A stretch of DNA of 64,000 bases from Victivallis vadensis (lineage in GTDB: Bacteria > Verrucomicrobiota > Lentisphaeria > Victivallales > Victivallaceae), in assembly GCF_003096415.1 (NCBI RefSeq), contig NZ_QEKH01000019.1:1-64000 (forward strand), written 5' to 3'. The notes under the pieces are model-generated. The model searched no databases and was not told where the DNA came from. It worked only from the letters and a program-made list of their open reading frames with translations. Within the stretch, counting starts at the first letter, position 1, and each line of letters begins with the position of its first letter. Positions 6,937-16,720 of the stretch are shown here, piece by piece. Both the position numbers and the translations under genes were made by a program.

Positions 6937-6999
6937 GCCATCATGCCGGGGGGCCGAAAAGCATGAACTGCCGGCGACGAAAATCTCAAAAATGATGAC
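6937..6999 (-). promoter_or_regulatory. Structured 5' leader of the XRE gene
   Basis: GCCATCAT (6937-6944) pairs with ATGATGAC (6992-6999) over 8 bp with one wobble pair, and GCCGG/CCGGC (6945-6949 and 6971-6975) forms the inner stem. It ends directly before AAAGGAG and ATG 6917. It is the weakest of the five similar leaders. Confidence 0.35.
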
Positions 7000-7340
7000 G
7001 GTCTGCTTTCTTTCTCAATTTCCCTTTGATATTTCTCCTATAGTTCATTTATTGTCTTGGTAATTAATATTATTATATAATTGCTCTTTTTCAAGATCAT
7101 TTATTGTTTTCAGTATTGAAAAAATGCTGAAAATACAGAGAAATTGAAAAAAATACGATTTTTTTGTTATGCCATATCAGATAATCCAGAGTAAAAAACA
7201 CGAGTCGGGCATTCTCATTATTGCAAACCACACTCAGGCTTTCTCTGAATTCTGATTCTCCTCGAAACTGGGTAATCGGGGGCATTTAAAATTGTCCGAA
7301 AGAACCAACAAAGCAGACAACAGATTTTTCAATACCGTTG

Positions 7341-7448
7341 TTGCAATATGCGGTTAATACGCTTATAATCAACATGTTATATATTTTTATCTGCATTGAA
7401 AACACTTGTTTTCCGCGTATTTTAGATAGTGTCTGCGATGGTCGCAGA
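7341..7448 (+). promoter_or_regulatory. Promoter and leader hairpin of the conjugation operon
   Basis: TTGCAA (7341-7346) and TATAAT (7364-7369) are separated by 17 bp and predict transcription from about 7376. The leader of about 100 nt holds a perfect 7-bp hairpin TCTGCGA-TGG-TCGCAGA (7432-7448) just before the first ribosome site. The rest of 7000-7340 is AT-rich with no convincing gene; an origin of transfer could be hidden there, but none is recognised. Confidence 0.6.
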
Positions 7449-7476
7449 ACTACTGAAAATCGGAAAGGATATCATC

Positions 7477-7893
7477 ATGAAAATGCAAATGATCAGAACA
7501 GGAGCATCTCTTGCCGACAAGTTCCATGGACTTGTCAAGCTGCTGCAAATGCCGTTTACTCAGGACGGGTTTGAACCGCTGTACCCATTGTTGAAATCCA
7601 GGACGATGGCCGGTTTTCTGGCGACCTATGCCACCATGTGCCGGGCATGGGCGGTCAACACCGGCATCGACGCTTCTTCGGGACTCGGCTATGTGCAGTG
7701 GATCATCATGGCCATCGGCCTGATCTTTACGCTGATCATGGGGATTTCGACCGGATTCGCATTCAAGAATGATGCGGCAAACGCGAAAGCGCAGCTGATC
7801 GGGACGATCCTGATTCCGGTGCTGTTCGCGATTGTGCTGTACATTTTCAACAAAACGCTCGGCATTTCGCTGAATGCTTCCAGCGGACTGTGA
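7477..7893 (+). CDS. VirB2/TrbC-like pilin-type membrane protein
   Basis: 138 aa from ATG 7477, preceded by GGAAAGGA. Two hydrophobic segments at residues 72-92 and 107-127 separated by a short polar loop (FKNDAANAKAQ) match the topology of VirB2/TrbC pilins. It is first in the operon and directly precedes VirB3- and VirB4-like genes, the standard order. The 60-residue N-terminal part is longer than a usual pilin leader and has no obvious cleavage site. In other systems VirB2 builds the conjugative pilus. The assignment rests on topology and position. Confidence 0.6.
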   Translation: MKMQMIRTGASLADKFHGLVKLLQMPFTQDGFEPLYPLLKSRTMAGFLATYATMCRAWAVNTGIDASSGLGYVQWIIMAIGLIFTLIMGISTGFAFKNDAANAKAQLIGTILIPVLFAIVLYIFNKTLGISLNASSGL

Positions 7894-7900
7894 GGCTGAT

Positions 7901-8242
7901 ATGACGGAAGAAGTACCTCTTGCCATTCCCCGGAATCCGGCTCAGATACCGGCATCGCAGTTCCGTCTGTCGCGGAACCTGAAAGTGCGCGGCGATGCGA
8001 TCTACATCATTTTCGGCGGCATCATCGGAGCGGTTTTCCTGTTTTTCGCCCTGATGGATGCCTCGGTGATACTGGCCGTCGCCGTATCATGGATTCCGCT
8101 GGCGGCGTCCGTCTGGTTCTATTTCCGGTTCGTTCGGGAGAAGCCGCGCTACTATTTCGACTACTGGCTCAACAGCCTCTTCGGAACGGCTCTGCGGCTT
8201 GACACCCGAAAGACAATCCGCTTGAAAGCGAGGGTAAAATGA
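7901..8242 (+). CDS. VirB3/TrbD-like inner-membrane protein
   Basis: 113 aa, starting at ATG 7901 after GAGG. An N-terminal polar segment with the VirB3-like FRLSRNLKVRGD is followed by two transmembrane segments (residues 33-52 and 55-76) and a basic tail with RFVREKPRYYFDYWL, typical of VirB3/TraL. Its stop overlaps the VirB4 start (ATGA). VirB3 proteins anchor the VirB4 ATPase at the membrane and are sometimes fused to it. Assignment is by topology, order and coupling. Confidence 0.7.
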   Translation: MTEEVPLAIPRNPAQIPASQFRLSRNLKVRGDAIYIIFGGIIGAVFLFFALMDASVILAVAVSWIPLAASVWFYFRFVREKPRYYFDYWLNSLFGTALRLDTRKTIRLKARVK

Positions 8243-11202
8243 TCCGTTATCCCAATGGTTATATCATTGAAACCGATCCGCCGGAAAATGCGTTCTTCGT
8301 CTATGGCGAACTGAATGCGACGGGATATGTCGTCAAAGGGTTCCGGCTGGATGTCCCGAATCTCTCCAATGCCGGCTGGCCGCAGAAGAATGAGCTGTAT
8401 ACGCACCTGCAATCGTATCTGTCGCGGTTCGACGCTTCAAAACGGCTTCAGTTCCGCTACACCAAGGACTCGAATTACCGGAAGATTCTGGAAAAATACG
8501 AATCCGATACGGAACGTTTGGCGAGTGTGCCGTTCTGTCGTGAGTTCAGAAAGCAGACCGCCGCCGAGCTTCGGCGTCAGATGGAGGCTCATGAACTCTG
8601 GCGGGAACATTTGACTGTTTACATTTCGCGTCCGGCAAAGGATTTCATTTCCGGAGCACTGAATGTGGAGTCGGAACAGGCAATGCAACTGTTCCGGGAA
8701 CGGGTTTCCTCCTGTTTCGAGTCAGAATATCTGCTTTTGAAAAGCGCATTCAGTTTTCCGATCCACAGACTCACGGCAGTTGAACTGTTCGCCGAGTTCT
8801 TCGGAGCGGTAAACAAGTCGCTTGCGGCGGAAGAGGTTGATTACAGGGAGATTTTCAGTCCGGATTTCAGCGATGTTTACCGGAATGAGTTCAGCGGTCA
8901 GGATCATGCGGAGCAGGACCGGGAACGGGAGACTGCTTCCGAGCGGCATTACGGGATGTACGGAGACGGAATGTATCACAACATTCTGGTCATGCGGCAG
9001 CTTCCGGGCTTCGACCTGACGCCGTTTTACGGCAATGTCCTGCTGGAGACAAACGTGACGAATTTTTCGGTCACGGTCAATCTGCGTCCGCTGAACAAGG
9101 CCAAGACCATCGAGAAACTGGAATCGCGCCAGGCTTCGGCGCAGCGTGATCTGGAAGCCGATCCCTCGGCGATTGCCTACCGTTCCGAAGTCGATGCGTT
9201 CGGAAAAATGATTTACCGGATGGGAGCGGGAGAAGATGTGCCGTTTGAGGCGGAATATCTGATCCATGTCTGGAACCGGAATCTGGAAGAACTTCAGCAG
9301 GAGACGGAGCAGCTCCGGCTGGTGGCGACCAATCTGCAATGCGGCATGATGATGCACGATCTGACGGTTCAGGTGGAAGCGCAGTTTCTGAAAACGCTTC
9401 CCGGCAATCTCTACTACAAAAAATGGGACCCGCTGTTTACGCTGCACCGGTCCTTTGCGGCGATGATTCCGTTCAATTCGACGTTCGTCGGCTGCGAGGA
9501 CGATTTTCAGGCGATTTTTCAGGGCGATCACCATAACCTTGTTTGTGTCAACGGATTTTACGGCGGTTCTCCACAGCACGCCGCCACGTTCGGACAGACA
9601 GGTTCCGGGAAATCGGTCAATACGCTCGGAGAACTGCTGCAAACATATCCGTTTTACAGCAAGGTGGTGATCATTGAGGAAGGGGCATCCTACCTGATGT
9701 TCACCCGGATCGTCGGCGGAGAGTATATCGAAATTGACCTCAACAGCAATCTGACGCTGAATTATTTCGACACCTGCGGTTCTCCGCTCACTGCCAATCA
9801 GACGGATTTTGCGACGAATTTCGCAACGGTGATGTGCGGCCAGTCGCAGAACGATGAAATCATTCAGGACCGGGCGGCGATCTTGTCACATTATGTGATC
9901 CGTCTTTATGATGCTTCGTGGCAGGAGTGGTGGAACCACCATACGGAACTGCGGAGCGAAATCGCCCGGATTGCCCTGACGATGGAGTGGATGCTTCCGC
10001 AGCAGCCTGCGGGAAGCAATACGCAGTTCGACTGTTATGCGGCATTGAAGGAAGCGCTCGCCAAATCACCGGAGAGTCTCACTGTTCCCGAACAGCAGAT
10101 TCTGAACTATTATCATGGTATTCCAAGTGGAAAAATCACGGAATGTATCGTGGAGAATGGTTCTCTGCTCCGGGACATTTCCTACGCCTATATGAGACCG
10201 GAGGATATGCCGTATCACTCTCAGCTGGTGGAAATGATCCGCTCGACGCCCGATCCGACGCATCGCCGGGAGGATACCAACCGGATTGCCACACGGTTGG
10301 CGCAGTATGCGGTGGAGTCCGGACGCGGCGCTCTTTTTGACGGCGTGACCAACATCAATCTCGGAGCGCGGCTGCTGCATTTTGAAATCGGCAAGATGGC
10401 AAACGTATCGCAGAACATCCGGGCGATGGTAGGGATGGTGATCAGCAACCTTGCACAGCAGCAGATCATCAATATGCCGCGCAAGCTGCTGAAGCTCTTT
10501 CTGTATGAGGAGATGCCGCGAATCATCGCCTCTGTTCCAGGAGCGAGCGGCTTTGTGAAACGTTCCTACGCTCAGCTGCGCAAGAGCAACTGCCGGAGCT
10601 GGACGATCACACAGGAGGCCGGTCAGCTCATGGTGCAGGACAAGGAAGGTTCCGATCTGGCGACCATCATCATGGGGCAGAGCAAGCAGTATTATCTTCT
10701 GAAGAACAAGGACAAGGGGAATATGGAGTTTTTCCGGCGCTTCATCGCATTGTCCGACGATGCGGTCAATGCCGTGATGAACTTTCCCGCGCCGGAACAT
10801 ATTCCCGGTCGAAAGTATTCTTCGTACCTCTACTACATCGACAACGGGGAATATCCGTTGGTGGGTGTGGTCCGGCACTATGCCGATCCGCTGACGATTG
10901 CAGTTGCCTCGACCAGCGGAGAAGCGTTTTCCAAGCGGGAAGAGGAATTACGGCGGCTCCGGATTCTTTATCCGGGACTGGATGAGGGACAGCTTCTCAT
11001 CGAATATGAGAACCGGCAGCGGATCAGCAATCCTGCCCTGAAACTGCTGCGGGAAATGCTGAACAGCAGGGATTTTTCCCGCCTGAATGTTCTGCACGAA
11101 GAACTGATCCGGCTGAGTCTGCAAAATGCGGGATTCCGTCCACCGGAAATTCCCGAACGAATCCGACATGAACTCGAAAACTTCAACTCAAACAAGGAGT
11201 AA
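8239..11202 (+). CDS. VirB4/TraC-family conjugation ATPase
   Basis: 987 aa. The N-terminal half matches the CagE/TrbE/VirB region. The C-terminal ATPase domain has Walker A GQTGSGKS at about residues 452-459 and Walker B LFLYEE near 752. The hallmark SQNDEIIQDRAAILSHYV and the late motif TITQEAGQLM also fit. VirB4 powers pilus assembly and substrate transfer at the cytoplasmic face. This is somewhat longer than the classical 800-870 aa. It is coupled to virB3 by a 4-base overlap and is the most secure marker that this is a type IV secretion operon. Confidence 0.92.
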   Translation: MIRYPNGYIIETDPPENAFFVYGELNATGYVVKGFRLDVPNLSNAGWPQKNELYTHLQSYLSRFDASKRLQFRYTKDSNYRKILEKYESDTERLASVPFCREFRKQTAAELRRQMEAHELWREHLTVYISRPAKDFISGALNVESEQAMQLFRERVSSCFESEYLLLKSAFSFPIHRLTAVELFAEFFGAVNKSLAAEEVDYREIFSPDFSDVYRNEFSGQDHAEQDRERETASERHYGMYGDGMYHNILVMRQLPGFDLTPFYGNVLLETNVTNFSVTVNLRPLNKAKTIEKLESRQASAQRDLEADPSAIAYRSEVDAFGKMIYRMGAGEDVPFEAEYLIHVWNRNLEELQQETEQLRLVATNLQCGMMMHDLTVQVEAQFLKTLPGNLYYKKWDPLFTLHRSFAAMIPFNSTFVGCEDDFQAIFQGDHHNLVCVNGFYGGSPQHAATFGQTGSGKSVNTLGELLQTYPFYSKVVIIEEGASYLMFTRIVGGEYIEIDLNSNLTLNYFDTCGSPLTANQTDFATNFATVMCGQSQNDEIIQDRAAILSHYVIRLYDASWQEWWNHHTELRSEIARIALTMEWMLPQQPAGSNTQFDCYAALKEALAKSPESLTVPEQQILNYYHGIPSGKITECIVENGSLLRDISYAYMRPEDMPYHSQLVEMIRSTPDPTHRREDTNRIATRLAQYAVESGRGALFDGVTNINLGARLLHFEIGKMANVSQNIRAMVGMVISNLAQQQIINMPRKLLKLFLYEEMPRIIASVPGASGFVKRSYAQLRKSNCRSWTITQEAGQLMVQDKEGSDLATIIMGQSKQYYLLKNKDKGNMEFFRRFIALSDDAVNAVMNFPAPEHIPGRKYSSYLYYIDNGEYPLVGVVRHYADPLTIAVASTSGEAFSKREEELRRLRILYPGLDEGQLLIEYENRQRISNPALKLLREMLNSRDFSRLNVLHEELIRLSLQNAGFRPPEIPERIRHELENFNSNKE

Positions 11203-11207
11203 AACAC

Positions 11208-14200
11208 ATGAAACGACAAAATTTGAAATCCACACTCAAAACACTGCTGGCGGGATTCTGCATCGCTTCCGGCGGGCTGGCATTCGCCGGCAGCGTCACG
11301 GTTTCCGGTACGGCGGGAACCAATCCCACCTACATCGTCATTCCGGAGGAGTATGCCGGAAAAGAGGGACAGTTTGTAGCGACGGCGACTTCGAGCAATT
11401 CCAGCCCGGTGACGATTGAAGAACCTTATATCAATCAGGATTATGCGTATGTGAAGAAAAGCTGGAAAAGCTATGGAGCATTCAATTTTACGCTTGGAAT
11501 CCCCTCCGGAACATTCTACGTCGGGGGAAGCAAGTCATTGAGTTCGCTGGAAAAGGGAAGCTATATTGTGAGAGTATCCCAGGATGTGACCGCACACAGC
11601 GTCACCTACGCATTGTATCGCAGTAACTGGGCTGACACGGAAGCCCAGACTTTTTCCGATCTGAAATACTATGCACAGAACGGTACTTTGCCCCCTTCTT
11701 CAGGTATTACCCGTGCTCCTACGTATGACGGAGGAGATAATAAAGCAAGTACAACGACAACAGGCGTGACGATCGCCTCCGCCTATATTGTCGTTTACGG
11801 AGTCGATGACGGAGGTTCCGGCGGAGAGGTTACGCCTCCCGTGACCGGCGGCGATTCTTCCCGCGGCAGCAATATCGACATCAACATCACAACCGGTACG
11901 GATGACGGCGTTTATACCCTGATCAACTCGCTCTTTTCCTACATTTCGGAAATGCAGTCGATTCTTTCGGCTTCCGACGATGCGATCCGCAGTGAGCTCG
12001 CGTCTTACATCACCGAACTCCAGACGGCATATCAGGCGGCCGATGCCCAACTGGCAACAACGATTCAGAATCAGATCAATGCGCTGCAGGCGGCAATGTC
12101 AACCAGTGTGTCGGATCTGCGGACTTCGCTGGAAAATCAGATTGCCGCATTGCGGAATCAGATGGGATCATTGCAAACACAGCAGTCCAATCTGCTTTCC
12201 GAGTTCCAGACGTTGAAAGGAGAACTGCAGACGGCGATTGCGCAGAATTCCGGCAATATCGCGGCATTGTCCAAAGAGTTGGCGGAAAAGTATGAAGCTC
12301 TGGTTGCGGCGAATTCGAACCTGAAAGCCGATCTGCTGGCGGAAATTGCCGAAGTCACCAGCGGTTACAAGGAGGCGGATTCCGCATTGATCGCGGATTA
12401 TTCCTCGAAACTCGCCTCCTTGCAGACTTTGCTTCAGCAGGCGGATTCCGCATTGGCCGACAATATCGCGGCATTGCAGAATGCCTATCAGAATGCGGAT
12501 GCGACCCTGCGGGAGAATCTGGAGCAGCAGCTTGCCGCCTTGCGTAACGAAATGAGCGCGGAAGATCAGAAAACGCTGGACCGCATCACAGCTTTGCAGC
12601 AGGAGATGAACAGTGCGGACAACGCCTTGCGCACCGACTATGAAAATAAGATTGCCTTACTGGAAAAAGAGCTCTCCACGGAAGCGTCTGCAATCCGGAC
12701 GGAGATGAACAATCTCCAGATCAGATATGAGACCGAGCTTGCGAATGCGAAATCGTCATTGGAGGAACAGATGGCGACCATGCAGACCCGCCTTGAGGCT
12801 GCGGATCAGCAGACTCTGAGTCAGATTTCCGCACTGGAACGGGAAATGAACAATGCCGATGAAGCTCTGCGCGCCGATTATGAAAACAAAATCTCCGCAT
12901 TGGAAAAGGAACTCTCTACGGAAGCATCCGCGATCCGCAAGGAGATGTCCACGCTTCAGACGCAGTATGATACAGCTTTAGCCAATGCGAAATCGTCATT
13001 GGAGGAGCAGATGGCGACCATGCAGGCGAATCTGACTGCGGCGGACCGGGAAACGCTGAACAAGCTTTCCTCGCTGGAAACATCCATGAACAACGCGCTT
13101 GATCTGCAGCGGCAGGATTATGAGAACCGGATCAATTCCCTGAATCAGACGCTGACTGCGGAAGCAGCGGCTCTGCGAACCGAGATGGCGAATCTCTCCA
13201 ATGCCTATCAGACGGAAATCTCCTACCTCAAGGAAAATCTGGAACAGCAGATTGCCTATCTCAAGGAAACGACGCAGAAAACAACCGATGATCTGCAAAA
13301 GCAGATCGACTCCCTGACGGAAAATTACGACCGCCAGATTACAGAGTTGAAGGCCGATTACGATGCCCGGCTTGCTGCCCTGGAGCAGAAATCCGATGAT
13401 GCGGATGCGGAGTTGAAAGCCGCTATGGAGGCGTATGTGGAAGCGTTGCGCGAGCAGATGACTGTCGCAGACGAGGAAACGCGCGCCCGGCTGCAGGCGC
13501 AGCTGGATAATCTCTCCGGGGCATTCAATGAGCGGCTGGAAGTGATTTTGCAGGAATACGAACAGCGGATTGAAAAGGTCAAAGGTCAGATTGAGGATCT
13601 GGAAAGCGACACGAAAACGGAGCTGATCACGCAGAAAGCGTTGCTGGAACAGGAATGCAGAAATAAGATTGCCAATCTCAACAGGAGTTATGCGGATAAA
13701 ATCGCTGAACTTCAGAAGAAGCTGTCCGGCGATCCGGAAAATGCCGATCTCTATTATGCCCAAATTGCGGCATTGGAGAAGGAACTGACCTCCAAAATCT
13801 CCGAAACGAATCTTTCCTATCAGAAATTGATTCTGGAAATCGACCGTCAGCTTCGCCAGCTTTCGGACAAGAGCGCGACCGAGCTTCTGGCGGAACTGAT
13901 GGAACTGCAGAACAAGCGCGACATCGTGGAGGCTGCGATCAACAGTTCCGATTATTCGGACAAACTCGCCGCATTGGATGCGGGAACCCGGCAGAATGCC
14001 GACGATGCCCATGCGGAACTGGAGGCGAAACTCGCGGAATTGGAAAAACAGCTGGAGGCGCTGAAAGCGGTCGGTGAGCTGTCGATTGACGACATCATCG
14101 CAAAAATTCAGGCGGGAGACGCAGCCAATACTGCAGAGATCGAAAATCTCAAAGTGGTCCTGAAACTTTATTGCGACTCCTTGAAGGATGCGCTCGGCGA

Positions 14201-14939
14201 TCGGATCGCGATTCTGGAGGAGACGATTTCCGCTTTGCAGACTGCGCTTCAGGAGCGGATGCAGACTTTGGAGAACCGTCTGACCTACTCCATGATGACG
14301 GATGAGGAACTGGCGAAGCTGGAGGAGGAAAAACAGGCCGCGGTCAATTCGCTTGCCAATCAGATTGCCGGAGTTCAGCTTGCCGTTGAACAGGCGAGGA
14401 AAGAGGATAAAGACACCTCCGCATTGGAGGAACAGCTTTCCGCGCTGGCCTCCGAATACTATGCGGCGCAGAACGATCTTGAAAACATCCGCTACGTGAT
14501 GGAACTGCGCTCCACTTCGGAACTGGCTCTGCACCGCAAATGGATCAAGGAGCTGCAGGAACTGGTGGCGGCATTGCAGAACACCGTTGTCAAACAGGGC
14601 GAAACCATCGCGCAGCAGGGGGAAGCGATCAACGGTCTCAAGGAGACGATTGTGAATCTGGAAAAGGCGTTGCGCGATGAACTTGCGAATCTGAAAGATG
14701 AACTCAAAGAGTATGTGGACGGCAATGTCGGCGAATTGAATGCGGAGATTGCCGATCTCCTCGGCCAGGTCGAAACACTGCGCGACAATGTCGTTACGCT
14801 GGCGACCAGTTCCTATTCCGGCTATCACTCCTCGTCCACCGGGAACGGGTATCAGTACAACTATTCCGGCACGAACAAGGATGAAATCAAAGACGACCGT
14901 GATCTCCGTACCAGCGACACCACGGCTCTGGACTTTTAA
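11208..14939 (+). CDS. Giant secreted coiled-coil protein of the conjugation operon
   Basis: 1243 aa. A Sec signal peptide (residues 1-27, ending GGLAFAGS) is followed by a beta-rich domain of about 170 residues, a Gly/Ser/Thr linker (about 200-230), and near-continuous heptad coiled coil from about 235 to 1190. The tail after residue 1195 is rich in Tyr, Ser and Asp. Tandem 80-residue repeats lie at 12579-12818 and 12819-13058, with a third diverged copy following. No known T4SS component has this form. As a continuous helix the rod would be roughly 140 nm long. A surface fibre, adhesin or mating-pair stabiliser is possible (inference). The ATG follows AAGGAG. Confidence 0.75.
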   Translation: MKRQNLKSTLKTLLAGFCIASGGLAFAGSVTVSGTAGTNPTYIVIPEEYAGKEGQFVATATSSNSSPVTIEEPYINQDYAYVKKSWKSYGAFNFTLGIPSGTFYVGGSKSLSSLEKGSYIVRVSQDVTAHSVTYALYRSNWADTEAQTFSDLKYYAQNGTLPPSSGITRAPTYDGGDNKASTTTTGVTIASAYIVVYGVDDGGSGGEVTPPVTGGDSSRGSNIDINITTGTDDGVYTLINSLFSYISEMQSILSASDDAIRSELASYITELQTAYQAADAQLATTIQNQINALQAAMSTSVSDLRTSLENQIAALRNQMGSLQTQQSNLLSEFQTLKGELQTAIAQNSGNIAALSKELAEKYEALVAANSNLKADLLAEIAEVTSGYKEADSALIADYSSKLASLQTLLQQADSALADNIAALQNAYQNADATLRENLEQQLAALRNEMSAEDQKTLDRITALQQEMNSADNALRTDYENKIALLEKELSTEASAIRTEMNNLQIRYETELANAKSSLEEQMATMQTRLEAADQQTLSQISALEREMNNADEALRADYENKISALEKELSTEASAIRKEMSTLQTQYDTALANAKSSLEEQMATMQANLTAADRETLNKLSSLETSMNNALDLQRQDYENRINSLNQTLTAEAAALRTEMANLSNAYQTEISYLKENLEQQIAYLKETTQKTTDDLQKQIDSLTENYDRQITELKADYDARLAALEQKSDDADAELKAAMEAYVEALREQMTVADEETRARLQAQLDNLSGAFNERLEVILQEYEQRIEKVKGQIEDLESDTKTELITQKALLEQECRNKIANLNRSYADKIAELQKKLSGDPENADLYYAQIAALEKELTSKISETNLSYQKLILEIDRQLRQLSDKSATELLAELMELQNKRDIVEAAINSSDYSDKLAALDAGTRQNADDAHAELEAKLAELEKQLEALKAVGELSIDDIIAKIQAGDAANTAEIENLKVVLKLYCDSLKDALGDRIAILEETISALQTALQERMQTLENRLTYSMMTDEELAKLEEEKQAAVNSLANQIAGVQLAVEQARKEDKDTSALEEQLSALASEYYAAQNDLENIRYVMELRSTSELALHRKWIKELQELVAALQNTVVKQGETIAQQGEAINGLKETIVNLEKALRDELANLKDELKEYVDGNVGELNAEIADLLGQVETLRDNVVTLATSSYSGYHSSSTGNGYQYNYSGTNKDEIKDDRDLRTSDTTALDF

Positions 14940-14964
14940 CTCAATAAATATCAGGAGAACTGCA

Positions 14965-15423
14965 ATGAAACTGCATGGAAGAATCCTTACCGCCGTTCTT
15001 GCCACTGGAATCGTCGTTGGAGCGACCGGATGCAGCACGGTGGGCAATATGGCGACCTCGGAACTGGTGGCGCCGGGACTTGCCATCGGCGGAGCCAGTC
15101 TCGGCGCGTTCGCGGCAAAAGACGAGTCCGACGGCACACGCCTTGCCGCAACTGCCGGAGGCGGACTGATCGGCTGGCTGGCCGGGCTTTTCATCACAAA
15201 GGGCGTCGATCAGGAGAAGAAAGACGAGTTCCGCACCGGTTATGAGCTTGGGCAGTCCAATGCGACCAAATCGCTCTACTGGAATATCCAGGGACTGCAT
15301 GAAGCGAAAAATCAGCCGGATTCGCAGGTGATCTACTATCAGATCCCTGCCGACTATCCGGCGGACGGAGCAAACCGGACGCCCGGTTCCGTCATGCTTC
15401 CGGTCGTTACGGATCGGAGGTGA
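14965..15423 (+). CDS. Lipoprotein with glycine-zipper-like segment
   Basis: 152 aa from ATG 14965 after CAGGAG. A lipoprotein signal peptide ends VGATGC, with Cys at about residue 23. Residues 35-70 are glycine- and alanine-rich (LAIGGASLGAFAAKD, then GGGLIGWLAGLF), like glycine-zipper outer-membrane lipoproteins. The remainder is polar. It lies between the coiled-coil protein and a small module protein. It could anchor the coiled-coil fibre or serve as a second VirB7-like lipoprotein (inference). Confidence 0.7.
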   Translation: MKLHGRILTAVLATGIVVGATGCSTVGNMATSELVAPGLAIGGASLGAFAAKDESDGTRLAATAGGGLIGWLAGLFITKGVDQEKKDEFRTGYELGQSNATKSLYWNIQGLHEAKNQPDSQVIYYQIPADYPADGANRTPGSVMLPVVTDRR

Positions 15424-15425
15424 AT

Positions 15426-15830
15426 ATGAGCAGGAAAAAGCGACCTCAAGTGCAACAGGAACAAACCAGACAAAAGCAGGAATCCCATGAGCAAAAAGAA
15501 GAAAAGGAAGACACTCAAGCCCAGGTACAAATCCCGTCGAATGCGCCGGCGACAACCCGGCAGCGGGAACTGCTCCGGCTTGCCGTACAGCGGGAATGGC
15601 TATATCCGAATCCCTTTGCCTGCGATCATGCGAAGTGGAAAAATCTTACAGCCGGTGAGGCGGATCAACTTCTTGCCTCACTCCCGCGGGAACGGCTCGG
15701 CATCCTCGAACGGGAACTGAATGAAGAGCAGCGCAGGAGGGCCGACCACGGCATTGCCCGTGCCATCGGGCGCGGGCTTGAAGATGTCATAAGACAAATC
15801 GGGCATTCGATTGACGGAGGTATTTCATGA
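15426..15830 (+). CDS. Small protein with the shared W-x-x-LT module
   Basis: 134 aa. ATG 15426 is preferred over GTG 15420 because GGAGG lies five bases before it. The first 37 residues are Gln/Glu/Lys-rich and disordered. Residues 39-88 form a module (ATTRQRELLRLAVQREWL, then AKWKNLTAGEADQLLASLP) that recurs in three other proteins of this operon. The module resembles DUF3072 by eye, in its spacing of an early Q, a Leu-rich helix and a late LT..eA segment. The C-terminus is basic and helical. Probably a cytoplasmic accessory protein; function unknown. Confidence 0.65.
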   Translation: MSRKKRPQVQQEQTRQKQESHEQKEEKEDTQAQVQIPSNAPATTRQRELLRLAVQREWLYPNPFACDHAKWKNLTAGEADQLLASLPRERLGILERELNEEQRRRADHGIARAIGRGLEDVIRQIGHSIDGGIS

Positions 15831-16720
15831 AAAAGGCAGCAACATTCATTCTTGTCGGATTGTTGGCATTTCCGCTCAGCAGTTTTGCCGCGTATCCGGT
15901 GTTCGACGCGACAAACAATCTGCTGGCGACACTGCAAAAGACGATGGACAGCGCCTTTCAGACGGTTCAGAAAGCGAATATGTCCACTCTGATTCAGCAG
16001 GGGAAAGAGGATTTTGCCGAACAGGTCAAAATTTACGAGGAATGCGTCAAGCAGTATGAGGAGTGCGTCAAAATCTACAAGCAGGCGGTCCGGATGTATG
16101 ACTGGATCGACACGAATGTCGGCAATGCCCGGAATCTGAAAACGTTTCTCTCCTGCGGCTTTTCCGATGTCAAAAATTTGCAGCAGATGTTCCTGCTGCT
16201 GAATACGATTCTGCGGCAGACGGCGACCTCGACCAACCGGAATTACAATTCGACTTTGCTTCAGCAGGCCGAACGGATCATCGGCAATGATGTCCTGAAA
16301 CAATCCGCCGACCGGGGGATTGAGATGCAGAACTATGCGCAGGCATCGGAAAAACTTGCCGATAAAAGCGACGAAATTTCGCAGACCATGCTGACGAAAC
16401 TTCGCACGAAAGATCAGGTGCTGGAATCCAAAGTCAGTTCCGGGACTGCCGACCTGATGCAGATCGCCCATGCGAATGAACAGGTGTCCGTATTCATCGC
16501 GGAGGAGTTGGCGCGCATGAATACGAACATCTCCTCCATCAACCGGACCGTTGCCAAGCAGTTGGAAATCCACGGCCAGGATGAGATGAATCAGGCGCAG
16601 GAAGCCGCCGCATACGATCTGCTGGAAAAAGAGGCGATTGAGCGCGGAAGCAGTTACACGAATCAGAAAAATTCGTGGGACCGTATCAACAGTGTATTCG
16701 ACAACTGCCGGGTGTTCTGA
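15827..16720 (+). CDS. VirB5/TrbJ-like periplasmic protein
   Basis: 297 aa with a signal peptide (MKKAATFILVGLLAFPLSSFA). The mature start YPVFDATNNLLATLQKTMD, the helical body and the central QYEECVKIYKQAVRMYDWI match the TrbJ/VirB5 pattern, and VirB5 usually precedes VirB6, as here. VirB5/TrbJ sits at pilus tips and assists adhesion and assembly. It overlaps the previous stop by four bases. Three Cys residues lie within a short helical stretch. Assignment is moderate, from mature N-terminus and order. Confidence 0.7.
   Translation: MKKAATFILVGLLAFPLSSFAAYPVFDATNNLLATLQKTMDSAFQTVQKANMSTLIQQGKEDFAEQVKIYEECVKQYEECVKIYKQAVRMYDWIDTNVGNARNLKTFLSCGFSDVKNLQQMFLLLNTILRQTATSTNRNYNSTLLQQAERIIGNDVLKQSADRGIEMQNYAQASEKLADKSDEISQTMLTKLRTKDQVLESKVSSGTADLMQIAHANEQVSVFIAEELARMNTNISSINRTVAKQLEIHGQDEMNQAQEAAAYDLLEKEAIERGSSYTNQKNSWDRINSVFDNCRVF

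Noticed and set aside
7097-7285. 62-codon minus-strand ORF in the AT-rich gap
   Set aside because: No ribosome site and no recognisable sequence; left as intergenic.
12996-15197. 733-codon open frame opposite the coiled-coil gene
   Set aside because: It is antisense to the heptad repeats and low-complexity (I/F/R/Q-rich); a shadow frame without a ribosome site or domain.
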